Shown here in pieces: positions 42,607 to 57,540 of a DNA stretch of 64,000 nt; positions within the stretch are counted from its first letter, which is position 1; each line of letters opens with the position of its first letter. The stretch covers positions 6,667,821-6,731,820 of the forward strand of contig JAJEKV010000057.1 in assembly GCA_021234155.1 (NCBI GenBank). Reading direction: 5' to 3'. The translations under genes were made by a program, and so were the position numbers. The stretch is from Isoetes taiwanensis. Taxonomy: Eukaryota > Streptophyta > Lycopodiopsida > Isoetales > Isoetaceae. A model generated the notes under the pieces. It was not told the DNA's origin, ran no database searches, and saw nothing but the letters and a program-made list of their open reading frames with translations.

Positions 42607-45600
42607 ATGGGGAGACGTGGAAAAAAGGCCAGTGTACCCGCTCCTGCCCACGGGGAAGAAGGGCTCGAGGATACTATTACCACAGTAGACATTGCCCAAG
42701 GGGGTGTGGTGACACCTAACATGGAAAGTAGCCCGTTCTATGCTACTACACGAGATGAACCAATTCGTAAGAGGAAGCAATTGCACGATAAACAAATGTC
42801 AATTGCTAAGTCCATATGCTTGGAGAGTGGTATTCAAAATGCATCGTGTGGAGAAGGTATGTATTATATCCACTCTGATGATTGGTTGTACTCCACACTC
42901 TTCAAATGTTGTGTTTTATGAACATTTGCAGGAGTGACCACCGTGCCAACACCTCTGACGAATGGAACTCCAAGCCAATCAAAAGTAGCGAGGTTTCCAA
43001 AACAACCGCCACGCCCGGAGGTGGCAAGCAACCCATCCTACATAACTCCTCCAAATGAAAGTCGACACAAAGGAAAAGGCGCTTTGCAACCGACGAAAGA
43101 ATTGCAAAGTCTAGGGCGGTATGCAAGGCACGGAAATTCGTGAGGGCTTTCGAGACCAAGGCACCTCAACCCCGGTGGCACGAGGTGGCGGCGTAACACA
43201 ACTATCGACACCCGGAAGATGCAGCTGATGTGACTATTAACACATCTAGCCAAATGGAAAATGCATCGTGTGGAGAAGGTATGCATTATATTCACTCTGA
43301 TGATTGGTTGTACTCTACACTCTTGAGATGTTGTGTTTTATGAACCTTTGCAGGAGTGACCACCGTACCAACACCTCCGACGATTGAACCCAAGCCAATC
43401 AAAAGTAGCGAGGTTTCCAAAACAACCCTCACGCCCCGAGGTGGCAAGCAACCCATCCTACATAACTCCTCCAAATGAAAGTCAGACACAAAGGAAAAGG
43501 CGTTTGCACCGACGAAGAATTGCAAAGTCTAGGGCGGTATGCAAGGCACATGAAATTCAGAGGGCTTTCGAGACTGAAGGCACCTCAACCCCGGTGGCAC
43601 AAGGTGGCGGCGTAACACAACTATCGACACCAGAAGGTGCAGTTGATGTGACTATTAACACATCTAGCCAAGTGGAACTTTCAAGTGGGGTGACTCAACT
43701 GAGTGAAGTAACACGCGTGCTGATGCCATATGGCGTAATTGATACTACTTCCACCATGTCAAGCCAAGTGCGGCTATCAGCAAACAACATCACTCCTCCA
43801 AATGTGGTGACTAACCCTTCGTACGTAACTCCTCCAAATGAAAGTCAGACACAAAGGAAAAGGCGTTTGCATCGACGAAGAATTGCAAAGTCTAGGGCGG
43901 TATGCAAGGCACGTGCAATACAGCATGCAATAGATGCTGAAGGTATACCTGCAATGCTTTGCCATTTTGTAGTATGCTTTTGAGTGTTTGTCACTTCGAG
44001 CTTGACATCATTTAACATGTCACAGGGGTAAGTGTTGTAGCACAAGCAACGACACCATCTAGAGCTTCTATCGGAGCCTCACAGGCAGTGACACCAACTG
44101 AGATGTATATAGGCACCTCAAACGAAGCGTCTGAAGTTGGGTTCCCAACCCAAAACCTCGCGGAAGGTATTTGTAGAGTATAATAGATATCTTTAGCATA
44201 CTAACAGCATACATGTTCTAACATTGTCAACTGTATTTTATAGGGTCATGCAATCCCTCGAGCTCCTCAGTTGCTATGCAGCCGATGCACTCTTCAGCAG
44301 GGGAATACACAGATTCGGATGGCAATTTGTTACATGACGATGACTTTGCAACTCCACCACAACAGAGAGGTGTTGGAAGACCAAGAATGTATGACACTCC
44401 ACAACATATTGCTAACCATCCTTCGTACAAGACACCCCCAGGGCAGGAGACCCCAAACGCCAGAAGAAGGCGTTTACATAGGCGGCGTATGGCAAAGTTT
44501 AAAGCACGCCGTCAAGGGCAACAGGAAGATCCTAAACCCCGCCTTTACAGGGCTGCTTGGACCATGGATCTACCAGCCAGATCTGACTTCGGAGTAATGG
44601 ATGTTGAGTGTGAGGGATGTGCTGCAAAGCATTGGGCGACACGAGAGAGAGGCGATGTTGTGGTAAAGGCCAAATTCAATTGCCGCATTTTCCCTAACTT
44701 CCAAGCCGGGCTTAGAGGATTGTGTTTGGGAGATGATGCAGTGTCCAAACTATTTCGGACCAATATTAGAAAATACAACAACATGTTCTCCTTTGCATCC
44801 TTAGGTGTACGTGTTGATGAAGACTTTGCCAATGCCCATGGAGGGGCATATTGCTTTCGAGTGAATGGAAGACTGTGTCATAGGATGGGATCATTATTGC
44901 CTGGGCCACAAGAACAACCTAAGTTCGCCCAGATATACATCATGGATGGGTTTGAGAACCAGTTGGAGCATAGGAAAACCTGGTATGAGGAGTTGAATGA
45001 TGTGAGAACACGAGGGATGCACGATGACATCATGCGGCTTAATACAACAAATGATGTTTGAGATTAATCCATTTGTGAAGATTTTTAATACGGCAACACG
45101 CGCTATGGGGCAATTTCCAATGATGGATCTTAGGTTCCGTGATACCATCATGTGATGTCAACAACCCAACAAGGAGGCAAAGGGAATGCTCCTATGGAAA
45201 GTGAGGTTTGCGGTGCTTATGCCGATAGTAGTAGACCATGTGATGGGCAACGGACATTATCTTGCACACTCTAAGCGGACCATTACAAAGGATAAGTGCG
45301 CTACATTCATCATATGATCCTTTGCACTATGTCTTGATGTTCCCGGCGGGGACCGATGGGTGGCATCTGGGGATTCCAAAGGAGCATCGACAGGGTAGCA
45401 GAGAACAACATGTGACAATCATGGACTTCTACAATTACCATCTCTATTCGCGAGAAGATAGTGGTACATCTCCACTTCATACCGTAGGGAGACTTTTTCA
45501 CGCGAATACATATGTGACATGTTTGCCAAGATGGAGCGTAATCGCCCCGCAATATCATGAGACCCATCGAGGGATATAGTTGTAGAATCCGTGCAAGGAA

Positions 45601-48600
45601 TTATGGATCATATTGGCGATGATGCTTCCACTATTGGTCGCAAGGTCATACTTCCAAGCTCTTATGTTGGTTCTCCGCTATTATATGCCCTAGCTTGTAT
45701 CGTGGATGCTATGGCTATGGTAATGCGCATTAGGGAAGCCGATTTATTTATAACGATGACAAATAATTCAAATTGGGAAGAGGTGCAAAGAGAATTACTA
45801 CCGTGGCCGACCGCCGACGCCTCGGATTTGATAGCAAGGGTGTTTGAGATGAAGAAAAAAAGGTTGTTGGAACTCTTGACCGTTGAGCAGATTTTTGGAA
45901 AGCTCATTGGCAAAGTCCATGTCATTGAATTTCAGAAAAGAGGTCTTCCACATGTGCACATGCTTATTATCCTTGACCATGCTGACAAACCAAGGACCCC
46001 GGAGGATTTTGACAAGATAGTGTGTGCAGAAATTCCTGACGAAAGTTGCCATCCTGAACTTCATGAGACTGTCACGCGTTTAATGATGCATGGTCCATGT
46101 GGAGAAGACCGGCCGAATCAGAAATGCATGAAGGATGGAAAATGCTCAAAGCGCTTTCCTCGAGAGTGGTGCCCAGCTACAGTAGTCAACAAAGGCTACC
46201 CTTTGTATCGCCGTAGACGTGAGGGTCGTGAGGTACGTAGATTAAAGATTGTAGCATTCGTCTCTCCTTCAATTTTAACAATGCTCATAGTGCTAAATAT
46301 TATTGCTATGTAGGCCGAGAATGGTTTGGACAATCGATGGGTTGTTCCATATAATCCATGGTTGACATCTTATTTCAAGTGCCACATCAATGTGGAGATA
46401 TGTGCTGATATCAGATCTGTGAAGTATTTGTATAAATATGTGTACAAAGGACCGGACATGATTTCTTACATGCTGGAGGCTGACGGAGACACGACATCTA
46501 GAGAAGGTGCATCCACCAGTTATGCTCCAAGTACTAATAGAAGAGCTGCATCCACTGTAGGCCAGAATGAAGTTGAACAATTTCTGAATGCTCGCTATTA
46601 CTCTGCCCAAGAGTCCTGCTGGAGGATTCTTGGCTATGGTTTACAGCAACAGAAGCCAAGCATACAAAGGCTTGCAGTACACTTACCCGGTGAGCAAACT
46701 GTTTGCTTCAATGATGGTATGTCATTGGAGGAGATCAAGAACAAGAATACTGCGACAACTCTGACTAAGTTCTTTGAAATGAATGCAAGTGGTAATGCAG
46801 AGGCACGTGCCTTGCTATACCACGACTTTCCCAAGAAGTTTACATGGGATGCATCTTCTAAAAACTGGGTTGAAAGAAGCCGTGTACAAAAGCTCAAGAC
46901 TATTGGCCGTATGTACTTTGTTACACCAGGTGAGGGTGAACGTTTCTACCTGCGCATGCTTCTAACAAAGGTCCCCGGCCCTACTAGCTTTGATGATCTG
47001 AAGATGGTAGATGGTCATATGTGCTCCACGTTTAAAGAAGCAGCAGTCCGGCGTGGTATTGTTCGGGATGATGACAATGAATGGCTTGCATGCTTGCAAG
47101 AGGCAGCCACATGGCAGAGTCCAAAAGAATTGCGACACATGTTTGCCACCCTGCTACTCAATTGTAACACCAGTAATGCAAAGGACCTGTGGATGGAGAT
47201 GAGGGACTATATGGTGGAGGATTATTTGCATGAGATGAGAAGAGCTACAGGGAATGACAATTTAGAAGCCAATGATGTGTTGTACAAGAAAGCGCTCCGT
47301 GAGATTGAGATGCACATGAGGGATCTTGGAAAGTCTATGGCTCAATTTGGTTTTGACGTACCTACAGAAGACGAGATGACTACGTCCTTCCTTGCAGAAG
47401 AATATTTTTATGAGGATGCACGTCAAATCGATGAGTACGTGGCACGCTTAAATGCAGATCAACGTGAAATCTTTGATCGTGTCATTGTGGAGTGTGTTAT
47501 GCAGGGGGGGGACGGTGTGTTCTTTATAGATGGGCCTGGTGGAACAGGAAAGACGTATCTCTACAATGCAATGCTGGCATATTTGCGAGCAAGAGGAAAG
47601 ATTGCCTTAGCTGTTGCTTCGTCGGGGATAGCATCAACATTACTAAAAGGTGGTCGCACAGCACACTCCCGGTTTAGGATTCCAATCAATATGCATGAAT
47701 CTGCGATGTGTAGTATTAACCGTGGGGATGACATTGCAAAGCTGATAAGGGAAACGAGCTTAATTATTTGGGATGAGGCCCCTATGATGCATAGGCATGT
47801 GTTTGAGACATTGGATAGAACATTGCGATTCCTTAAAGGTTGTGACAAGCCATTTGGTGGTATCCCCATTGTGCTTGGAGGAGACTTTCTAAAAGTTTTG
47901 CCGCTTGTTAGAAGGGGTAGCCGTGGTACGTATAGTTGATGCGACGGCTCAACAGTCACACCTATGGACCAACGCCGAGGTGCACCCGCTTAACAATCAA
48001 CATGAGAGTGATGGGACTAATTGGAGAAAATCGAGAAAAGACAAAGAAATGCTTGCGTGACCGGGTCTTGAGACTTGGAGATGGCCGTGAGACAACTTTT
48101 GATGACATTGGGGTTGATTACGTAAGGTTGCCCGATGAAATGTGCTTGAACTCCCAAAATGTAGATGACCTTATTAAAGTAACATATCCAAATATCGAGC
48201 ACAACTTTAACAATGTGGAATATTGGACAAAGCGTGCCATTCTTACACCACTAAATGATGATGTAGATGAGATCAATATGAAAGTTGCAGACATGCTACC
48301 TGGAGAATCAAAGATATGTCTAAGTGCTGATCGTTGCATCGATGATGAGGAGATCGACACGTATCCAATTGAGTTCTTGAACACTCTGAATCCAAGTGGT
48401 ATGCCTCAACATAAGTTAGTCTTGAAGGAGGGCATGATTGTAATGCTGATACGATCCATCTCAAATCGTCTAGGTCTTCTCAATGGCACGCGTCTAATTA
48501 TACGCCACTTGGGAAATAAGGTAATTGATGCCGAAGTGGTCAACGGAAAGAATGTGGGATCAAGAGTTTTTATACCTAGGATTCCTCTAAACCCTACAGA

Positions 48601-48875
48601 TTCAGAATTGCCATTTCAATTTGAGAGACTGCAATTTCCAATCCGACCAGCATTTGCTATGACGATCAACAAGGCACAAGGGCAAACCATGGAGCGAGTT
48701 GGTTTGTACTTACCTAATCCAAATTTTTCTCATGGACGGCTTTTATGTGGCTATGTCAAGAGTCCAAAGCCCCGATAGAATAAAGGTTCTTATAAACAAC
48801 ACCGAGGCAAATCGAGATGGACATAAGTATACGGCAAATGTTGTATACAAGGAAGTATTTAATCCCATTGTATAG
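42607..48875 (+). pseudogene. Helitron Rep-helicase, frameshifted
   Basis: Rolling-circle replicase fused to a Pif1-like helicase. The N-terminal exons (42607-44170) carry repeated basic modules. ORF 44276-45061 has the Helitron-specific region (ECEGCAAKHW, IRKYNNMFSFASLGVRVDED, GSLLPGP). After frameshifts at 45050-45262 comes SSYDPLHYVLMFPAGTDGW. The next part has the LPSSYVGSP region, the HUH motif PHVHM (45951-45962) and an 81-nt GT-AG intron (46233-46313). The paired-tyrosine motif YLYKYVYKG is near 46424. The helicase has Walker A GPGGTGKT (47532-47555), Walker B IIWDEAPM, GGDFLKVLP and a C-terminal part ending AFAMTINKAQGQT. Motif VI (YVAMSR) is reached only after a frameshift near 48735, and the frame then ends at 48875. 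Other shifts lie near 45570, 47930 and 47990. At least five breaks mean no functional protein as read. Confidence 0.9.
42835..43690 (+). repeat. tandem duplication of an intron-plus-exon unit, 422-bp period
   Basis: Two copies of [exon end, 75-nt intron, exon] are present. The introns are 42857-42931 and 43279-43353. Both start GTATG(T/C)ATTATAT and end TTTGCAG followed by GAGTGACCACCGT. Each exon encodes the module PSYITPPNES followed in the second copy by a basic RKRRLHRRRIAKSRA stretch. Copy 1 is shifted out of frame at the basic stretch. Further copies of the module, without this intron, occur at about 43810-43920 and 44425-44515 (PSYKTPPGQE, RRRRLHRRRMAKFKA). Confidence 0.92.
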
Positions 48876-49088
48876 TGCATTTTCACTCTTACGATGAAGG
48901 GCTTGATCAAAATTTTGTTTAGTGAGGCATTGAAGAGTCGCGTTTGTATAAGCCATATGCAGAACTTCACTATACAAGGCCAAAATAACGTTCCATCCAA
49001 TGAGTTTGACTTTCCTTTTAACACAATGTCATTTCAACAGTATTTTCACACGCTCTTTCATTGCATTTGCTGAATACACAACCTCAAT

Positions 49089-49107
49089 TGCCTGGCATTG
49101 TCGAGCA
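49089..49107 (+). other. decayed second copy of the H2 3' hairpin
   Basis: TGCCTGGCATTGTCGAGCA lies 67 bases upstream of the functional-looking hairpin. Over 29 aligned bases (from CCTC to CACAC) 23 are identical and all six differences are transitions. The stem no longer pairs fully. Confidence 0.8.
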
Positions 49108-49155
49108 CACATAATCTCAATATTATTTTTGCACGCACACACGCTCTTCCTCGAC

Positions 49156-49186
49156 TGCCCGGCATCGCCGGGCACACGTTTGCTAG
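49156..49186 (+). terminator. Helitron H2 3' hairpin and CTAG terminus
   Basis: A perfect 8-bp stem TGCCCGGC / GCCGGGCA with loop ATC, a 12-nt tail and terminal CTAG, then host T at 49187. Confidence 0.95.
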
Positions 49187-49194
49187 TATATATA

Positions 49195-49233
<39 letters not shown>
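49187..49233. repeat. (TA)n right flank of Helitron H2
   Basis: TATATATCTATATA and further TA units directly after the Helitron end. Together with 38171-38292 it was probably one array before insertion. Confidence 0.95.
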
Positions 49234-49236
<3 letters not shown>

Positions 49237-50264
49237 TTCTCTGGCTACTCGTGAAGGCACTATCTAATTTTCTTGAGTATTAATTTATGTTATGATGATC
49301 TCCTAACATAAACTCTTAATTAAGATATCGGCAGCTCTTAACATTACTAGGCCCTATGCTCATGATTAATAAATACTGAGCCACTTATACAACTTGGAAC
49401 CTGGTTTTCTTTTTCGTCTTATCTTCCTATGCTCATACTACACTAGTGTGCTTATTTAATCCAATAACGTATGGCTAAGTTACATGAAAAGTGCATGCAA
49501 TGCAAAATTATGATAATGCATCTGTGCAACATATTTATTTATTTATTTATAGTATTAAGGCCTGTGACTAGTAATGCCTTAGCAGTTTTGGGTTGTCTAA
49601 TTTTGTTCCTACAGCTGACAATATATCTATGCATACTATAGGTTAATGCACTGTGTAGACTCTATATCTGGCACCATGGTGTTAGCCCGGGATTCCCCTA
49701 TATCTGTATCTTCATCTGTATCTTTATCTATCTGAATCCCTTTTGGAAATAAACCATACCCGTGGCTTAACTATACCCCTAATGGATCACAACTTATTGT
49801 CATAATTTAATTTGTTAGAAGGTATGTTGTATTTGAATGCGTTCAAGAAGACCTTATACGGATAACTTAAATATTTTGATAATGGTGTAACCGTGAGCCT
49901 TAATATTACTAAAATATTAGGTTAGAAAATACCGGATGGGAAGCGTAACCCTAATGAATTTCTGTGTCCACTTTTGTTAACTGTAAGCGGAATGGCGGAT
50001 CCCTCACGGATCCCTAACCGTCTTGCTCTGAGCTGGAGTCTTCGTACAGAATGATCTGGAATTTACGACTTTAAGCGGATGGATTCTTGCTGAAACTGGT
50101 TTTTCAGATAAATAGCTGGATTTTTGGCTCTTGTAATTGTGAGTGTATTATCTTAATCAACAGCTTTGCACGGGTTTAAAGCTACAGACATGTTATCAAT
50201 ACATCTTAAGCTGCTTATTGGCTATAAAAGGCAATGCTATTGTGATGGCTACTGCACCACAGAC
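49234..50264. other. non-coding stretch right of Helitron H2
   Basis: AT-rich. No ORF or continuation of the Gypsy element is seen on either strand, which is notable because the Gypsy gag and protease would be expected here if the element were merely split by H2. TATTTATTTATTTAT repeats lie near 49530. Confidence 0.6.
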
Positions 50265-52304
50265 ATGAGCAAGGCTGGACGCCCTGAGGGGGCTACCAAT
50301 AAAGGGCATACCAGGGCAAAACTCATTGAGATACTCAGGAGGAGGGGGATTGAACACCCCAGTGTGCAACCTACCAAAGCACAACTGTTGGAGTTGTGTA
50401 GAGTTAATGGGATAGATCCAAACAGGGATAATGGAGATTGCAGCATCAAAAAGTTCATGGCATCTGGTATTCAAAGTTGCAGCAATATTAGCAAGAGTGT
50501 TGATCCTTCCAATATAATTCGTGTGCCACTATCTGATGAAGAAATCTCTGATGAAGAAATACATGAGGAGGATCTACAACCCAACCAGGTTTGCTTTGAT
50601 TTCTTAAATCTCCTAGAGGAGTTCTTTTTTACAACAATCTGAGGGCACTTTGTAGATCTGACTGGGAATTAAATGAGTATGCAATTTCCTTCTAGCTCTA
50701 AGCTATGTTTATGATGCATTGGTATTTACATGAATAGCCGGCATACATATACCCTCTGCTGCTTTGCATGCTTAAACATTGAATCTGATCTAAATCTTAG
50801 TGTTGTACTGTGATTTATCTACTGTTTAGGGCATAAGCTCCATTGTCTTAGTATAATTTGTGTTTTTAAGAGCATGCATGAGGTTATACTTTAATTATGA
50901 TAGGACTGGATCTTACCCTGGTCAGTCTCAATAGATGATGTAGTCATTATGATTTAAAATAGCCTGGATCTGCATAATTGTAGGTGATATCATCTAATTT
51001 AGAATAGCTTGATTATGCAAGCATCATGGTGAGAACCTATGGTATATTATCTCTGCATGCACCTGGTTGATAGCATCTGGTTTAAATTTTCTATGTCTTG
51101 ACGTGTCTCCTTTAAATTTTAGCAGTTTACATGCCTTACTATCTTGTTCTAAGTGCATATCATGTACGAGCTGCATGTTACTATTTATGGCACGATCTAT
51201 TTTCTTAAATTTGTGCAAATTGCATGTCTAGTTGTCCTGTTCTAAGAGCATGCTATGTTCTGGCTACATGCTATGTTCTGGCTGCATGCGGTCATTAATT
51301 TATGGATATCTAGGGCTCTAATCATATGGACATGATATTCAACAGCTGCATTAGTTCAATAGGATTCAATAGCTGCATTAGTTCAAGAGTGAGGTGCCGT
51401 GTGGATACATAGGCTCATATGATACTTTTAGACTGAGTTACACAATATGCATCAGGGATTAGCATACAATGAATCTAAGTCCAGGGAACTGAAATTCTTA
51501 ATCAAACGGCTTGCTCCTGGTTATTGTGCTGACTATGGATCTATTGTCTTAATATAAAACCTGGCATTTCAGTTGGATAGGCCAGCATTATGTACTAATA
51601 TGTTTACTGCATGTATGATGTTTTTGACTGCATACTAAAAAAGTTAAGCTGTATTATGGCGTGCTAAATACATTGTATATCAGGACTCAAGATTTACTTC
51701 ATGATTAAATTTTATGACAATACATGGCAGAGCATGCATCCTCTTGCATAGTGGCTGGAACTCTTAAACATGCAAGCTGCGCCTTACTATAGTATGGAAT
51801 GTATTCTAACAAATTGTGACCTCTCTTGTTTTGACACCAAGTTGCTGTTTATGGATTTAGCTGTATGCTTTAAAGCAATATAGTCTCTGCCTTTTTACTT
51901 TGAGACAATATTATTTGCCCTCAGATTAAGCAGGTTTACTGTATAGTTCAGTAATGCTTTTCTGCTACATTACACTCTATGTTTCACATGATCTGCAGTG
52001 ACCTATCTCTCATGATTTATATCAGTAATTTGCTTATGCTTCCAGCTCTCATGTTTTATATTTTATATTTTATGTTTTATATTTAATTTGTGGGTGACGG
52101 GCGATAAGCCAAGGATAGTTCATTGCTTACCTGTTAGCACTAGCAGTTTTTACCCGTAAGGCTAACTATTGCTATTTGTGCTGCAGGTAACCGAACTTCC
52201 TTTTCCCATCTCTTGTAGGATTGGAATTTATAAGGATTATGCTGGTTCAAATATCTCAGTTGGATCTTTCTTCTACAAATATACTTGTTGTATTCACTTT
52301 CGTG
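50265..52304 (+). CDS. possible two-exon gene with SAP-like motif, unknown
   Basis: The reading frame open from 50166 has a good internal start at 50265 (MSKAGRPEGATNKGHTRAKL). It contains two similar helical segments, TRAKLIEILRRRGI and TKAQLLELCRVNGI, each resembling the start of a SAP-type DNA-binding helix pair, then an acidic end (SDEEISDEEIHEEDLQ). A donor at 50589 (CAG then GTTTGC, weak) and an acceptor at 52185-52186 (TTTGTGCTGCAG) would join it in phase 0 to 52187-52304 (VTELPFPISCRIGIYKDYAG). That gives a 1,598-bp intron; a donor GTATGG follows. Alternatively the first ORF simply ends at 50642. No downstream exons were found, so it may be partial. Function not assigned. Confidence 0.4.
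50643..52186. other. AT-rich non-coding stretch (possible intron)
   Basis: No ORF of note. Short dispersed duplications (for example ATGCTATGTTCTGGCT at about 51250 and 51270, and AGCTGCATTAGTTCAA at about 51345 and 51370). It would be the intron of the gene above if that model holds. Confidence 0.5.
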
Positions 52305-52941
52305 GTATGGATTTTCTGTGCCTATGGACCTGGCATACAAGAATGGTAGCACCTTTTGGGCAATTTAATTGCCAAACTTGCATTCTGCACTTTGCTGGAA
52401 TATTACTGTTTATAGTTTTTGTTGATACGTTATCTCTCTTTGTTACATTATATCTCTTCAATACTTATTCTTCATTATGCCTTTCCCTCTATGGTATGCA
52501 ATTTATCCTTTATCACTAAGTTGTTGTTGCTGACCTAATATGTCTGATTTTCTTTAAAAACAGCATAATCTGAGATAATTTGATACTTGCTTTAATAAGA
52601 GCATAATTTGAGTTTTCCATTGAAAACAGCTTAATCTGAAATTTTCTTTAAAAACAACATATTCTGAGATTTTCTGGTGGGATACACTTTAGTTTTTCAT
52701 AGGCCAGTAATAAATTTGAAGTCTCTTTGCCTTTGTGCTACTTTTATCTTTAGGTTTTTCCTGCCTATGTGGTTCTTTTTGCATTACCAATATGTTATCC
52801 CTTTAAATACATTCTTTAAAATAAGTTGGTTTCCAAGGTTCCCTTTTGGCTTTATTCAAGCCAAAAGGACTGATAAGTCCATCAGTTTTTGGGTTTGCCC
52901 TTGGCTGGTTGGATGGCTAAACTAGGTTTTGGTTTAGGCTA

Positions 52942-55452
<2,511 letters not shown>

Positions 55453-57212
55453 TCACTCCATTCGGTCCATAGTGGCATCCAATAATCTCTGCAGAAAGCA
55501 TATCCCAAAAATGTTATATCAAATAACAAAGACATTGAGTTTAATACTTCGTGGGTGCACATACCGGTACACCTGCATCTTCACCCACTTGCCTTAACAT
55601 GCACCTAACCTTTTCAGGCATGCCTGAGTTCAATCAATCTTTTGACAACATCCTTCTCGAGCTCGAGTTCTACTTTTTGACCTTCCCAATTGCCTGGATA
55701 CATCTTAAGTGTTATCACGTGGTAAAAGAAAGCGAACCAATGGAGCATGTCCCATTTCCTAAAGTTTTGAGACTTAGAATATCATCCCGTAAAAGCAATG
55801 GCCCACACCGCTATCGGGCATGTCTTGCACTTCTCGAAACAGAACATAAGCACTATTTGCCACCAATGATAACTGTTTTAATTGAGAATAAATATATTTC
55901 TTGCATATACAATGCAATAAACAAAGTACTAAAGAAAAGGGTTTGCTCGTTATCGAGAGTACTCAAATTGCATCAAAGCAACTGAACATCAATGGCATCG
56001 TAGAAGCACAGCAAATAGAGACCATTAAACCAAATGCGGAAAAAGAACCAATCAGTTTTAGACGATGAGAATTCTCACCAAGTGAAGAGATGGTAGAAGT
56101 GCATATTCTTTTTTCTCATGGTCACAGTTCCCAGTTAGTATCAAGGGCACACCTTCAACCGGAAGCATAACAATAGCTCTAGACAACCTAGGAAAATAAC
56201 AGCTGTGCAAATAGAGCATTAACATTTCGTGGATTTATAACTAGCATTATGCGAAAAGGTCATACCTGAATAGTAAACTGAAACACAAATAGTTGCCATG
56301 AACTCCCATCATACATAGGAAAAGACACAGTCGTCCAATGGCATTTTTGCCAGCCACTCTTCCTCAACATCAGAGAACTTTCACTTGGGCTGTGATGCTC
56401 TCAGTCAAATGTGCCTACATAAAGCAACAAGTTCAATCGCCAGAAGAGTTGAAAGAAATTATGCAAATATACAGACTCATGATATATCTAGTGCAAGATA
56501 ATTTGTGAGCTGCTCAATCATAAGAATTCAGTTTCAACTAAACAGAATTATTCCGCATTAAACTGCAATTATTTCTGAAAAATAGGACACAACTTGATCT
56601 CCTTCACATCATTTGTTCATTACAAACTGGCCCATGGTTGTGTTCAGCATTATTTGCGAACAAAGCTCAATCAAATTGTTCCCAGCCACATAAGCATGCA
56701 CTCACCACATGTGTGCATGTCGACATGCATAATTGAAATTGAAACTAGCATTTTGAACATATAAAACCTATTTGTAAATAGGCAGTAGGCTGCACCATTG
56801 TATGAACGAAGGAGAGAGAGTTACCTTCCAAAACTTCTTCCACGACCAGGCACTTCAAAAGTAATGCAATCTGGGCATCCATGTCTGCAATCAAACAAAT
56901 ATGCACGTATAGCTTAGATATGTGCTTAGATATATGCATGCCATCTTGTGTGTTCCCTTGCAACGAATAACAAAAGATCAAAATTTTCTAAACTGCAAAG
57001 TAAGAATATGAAATTAGATTCTCACAGGCTTTCACTTACAATGGGTAGAATCTTATTATTAAGTCATAGAGCTGAATCTATTATGCCCATTGCAAAAATG
57101 TAGTTCACTTCCCACCAGAGGATACAAATAAATGCAAAATTTCCAGGATTCAAACTGCAGATTTGAAGATAAACATGAATGCCAAGAGATTTCAGAAATC
57201 TTACCTTGCCAT
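55453..57212 (-). CDS. possible small five-exon gene, unknown function
   Basis: Proposed exons on the minus strand: 57212-57205 (ATGGCAAG), 56884-56825, 56389-56266, 56187-56079 and 55488-55453 (ending RLLDATMDRME, stop TGA). All boundaries are GT-AG. The first three join in phase to give 64 residues beginning MARHGCPDCITFEVPGRGRS and ending FVFQFTIQ; a stop lies just upstream of the ATG in frame. Exon 4 is open (LSRAIVMLPVEGVPLILTGN ... LLPSLHL) and joins exon 5 in phase, but joining exon 3 to exon 4 needs a one-base adjustment. That is either a frameshift or a wrongly placed splice site. The CPDC pair could bind metal. I do not recognise the family. Confidence 0.42.
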
Positions 57213-57540
57213 TTGAGAATGTCACGATTCTTGCGCAGAAGCATTCCCAGGAGCTAAGGCCCAAGCCCGAGCTTGGAAGAAAGAAACCTCCGCTGCAATA
57301 ATGTGTCGCTTAAGCCAGACCCCTAGCAACCTCGATGGACCTGGACGAGATGGGTTTGCATGCAAAATTGTTATTTCACTCAATGAACCTCAATTGGAAA
57401 CAGCTTAAGGACAATATAACAGATGCAGTGAAAAATCAAATGTGACAGACAAAATTTTTTAGAAGCAGTGAACAATCAAAATGTTACTGACATGAACCAT
57501 CAACTACAAAAGATGAAATAAAACAGTGTCAGGAAGTACG

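Noticed and set aside
57048-57066. TCTTATTATTAAG resembling a Helitron 5' end
   Set aside because: Too short a match in AT-rich DNA, and no hairpin/CTRR end downstream in the window.
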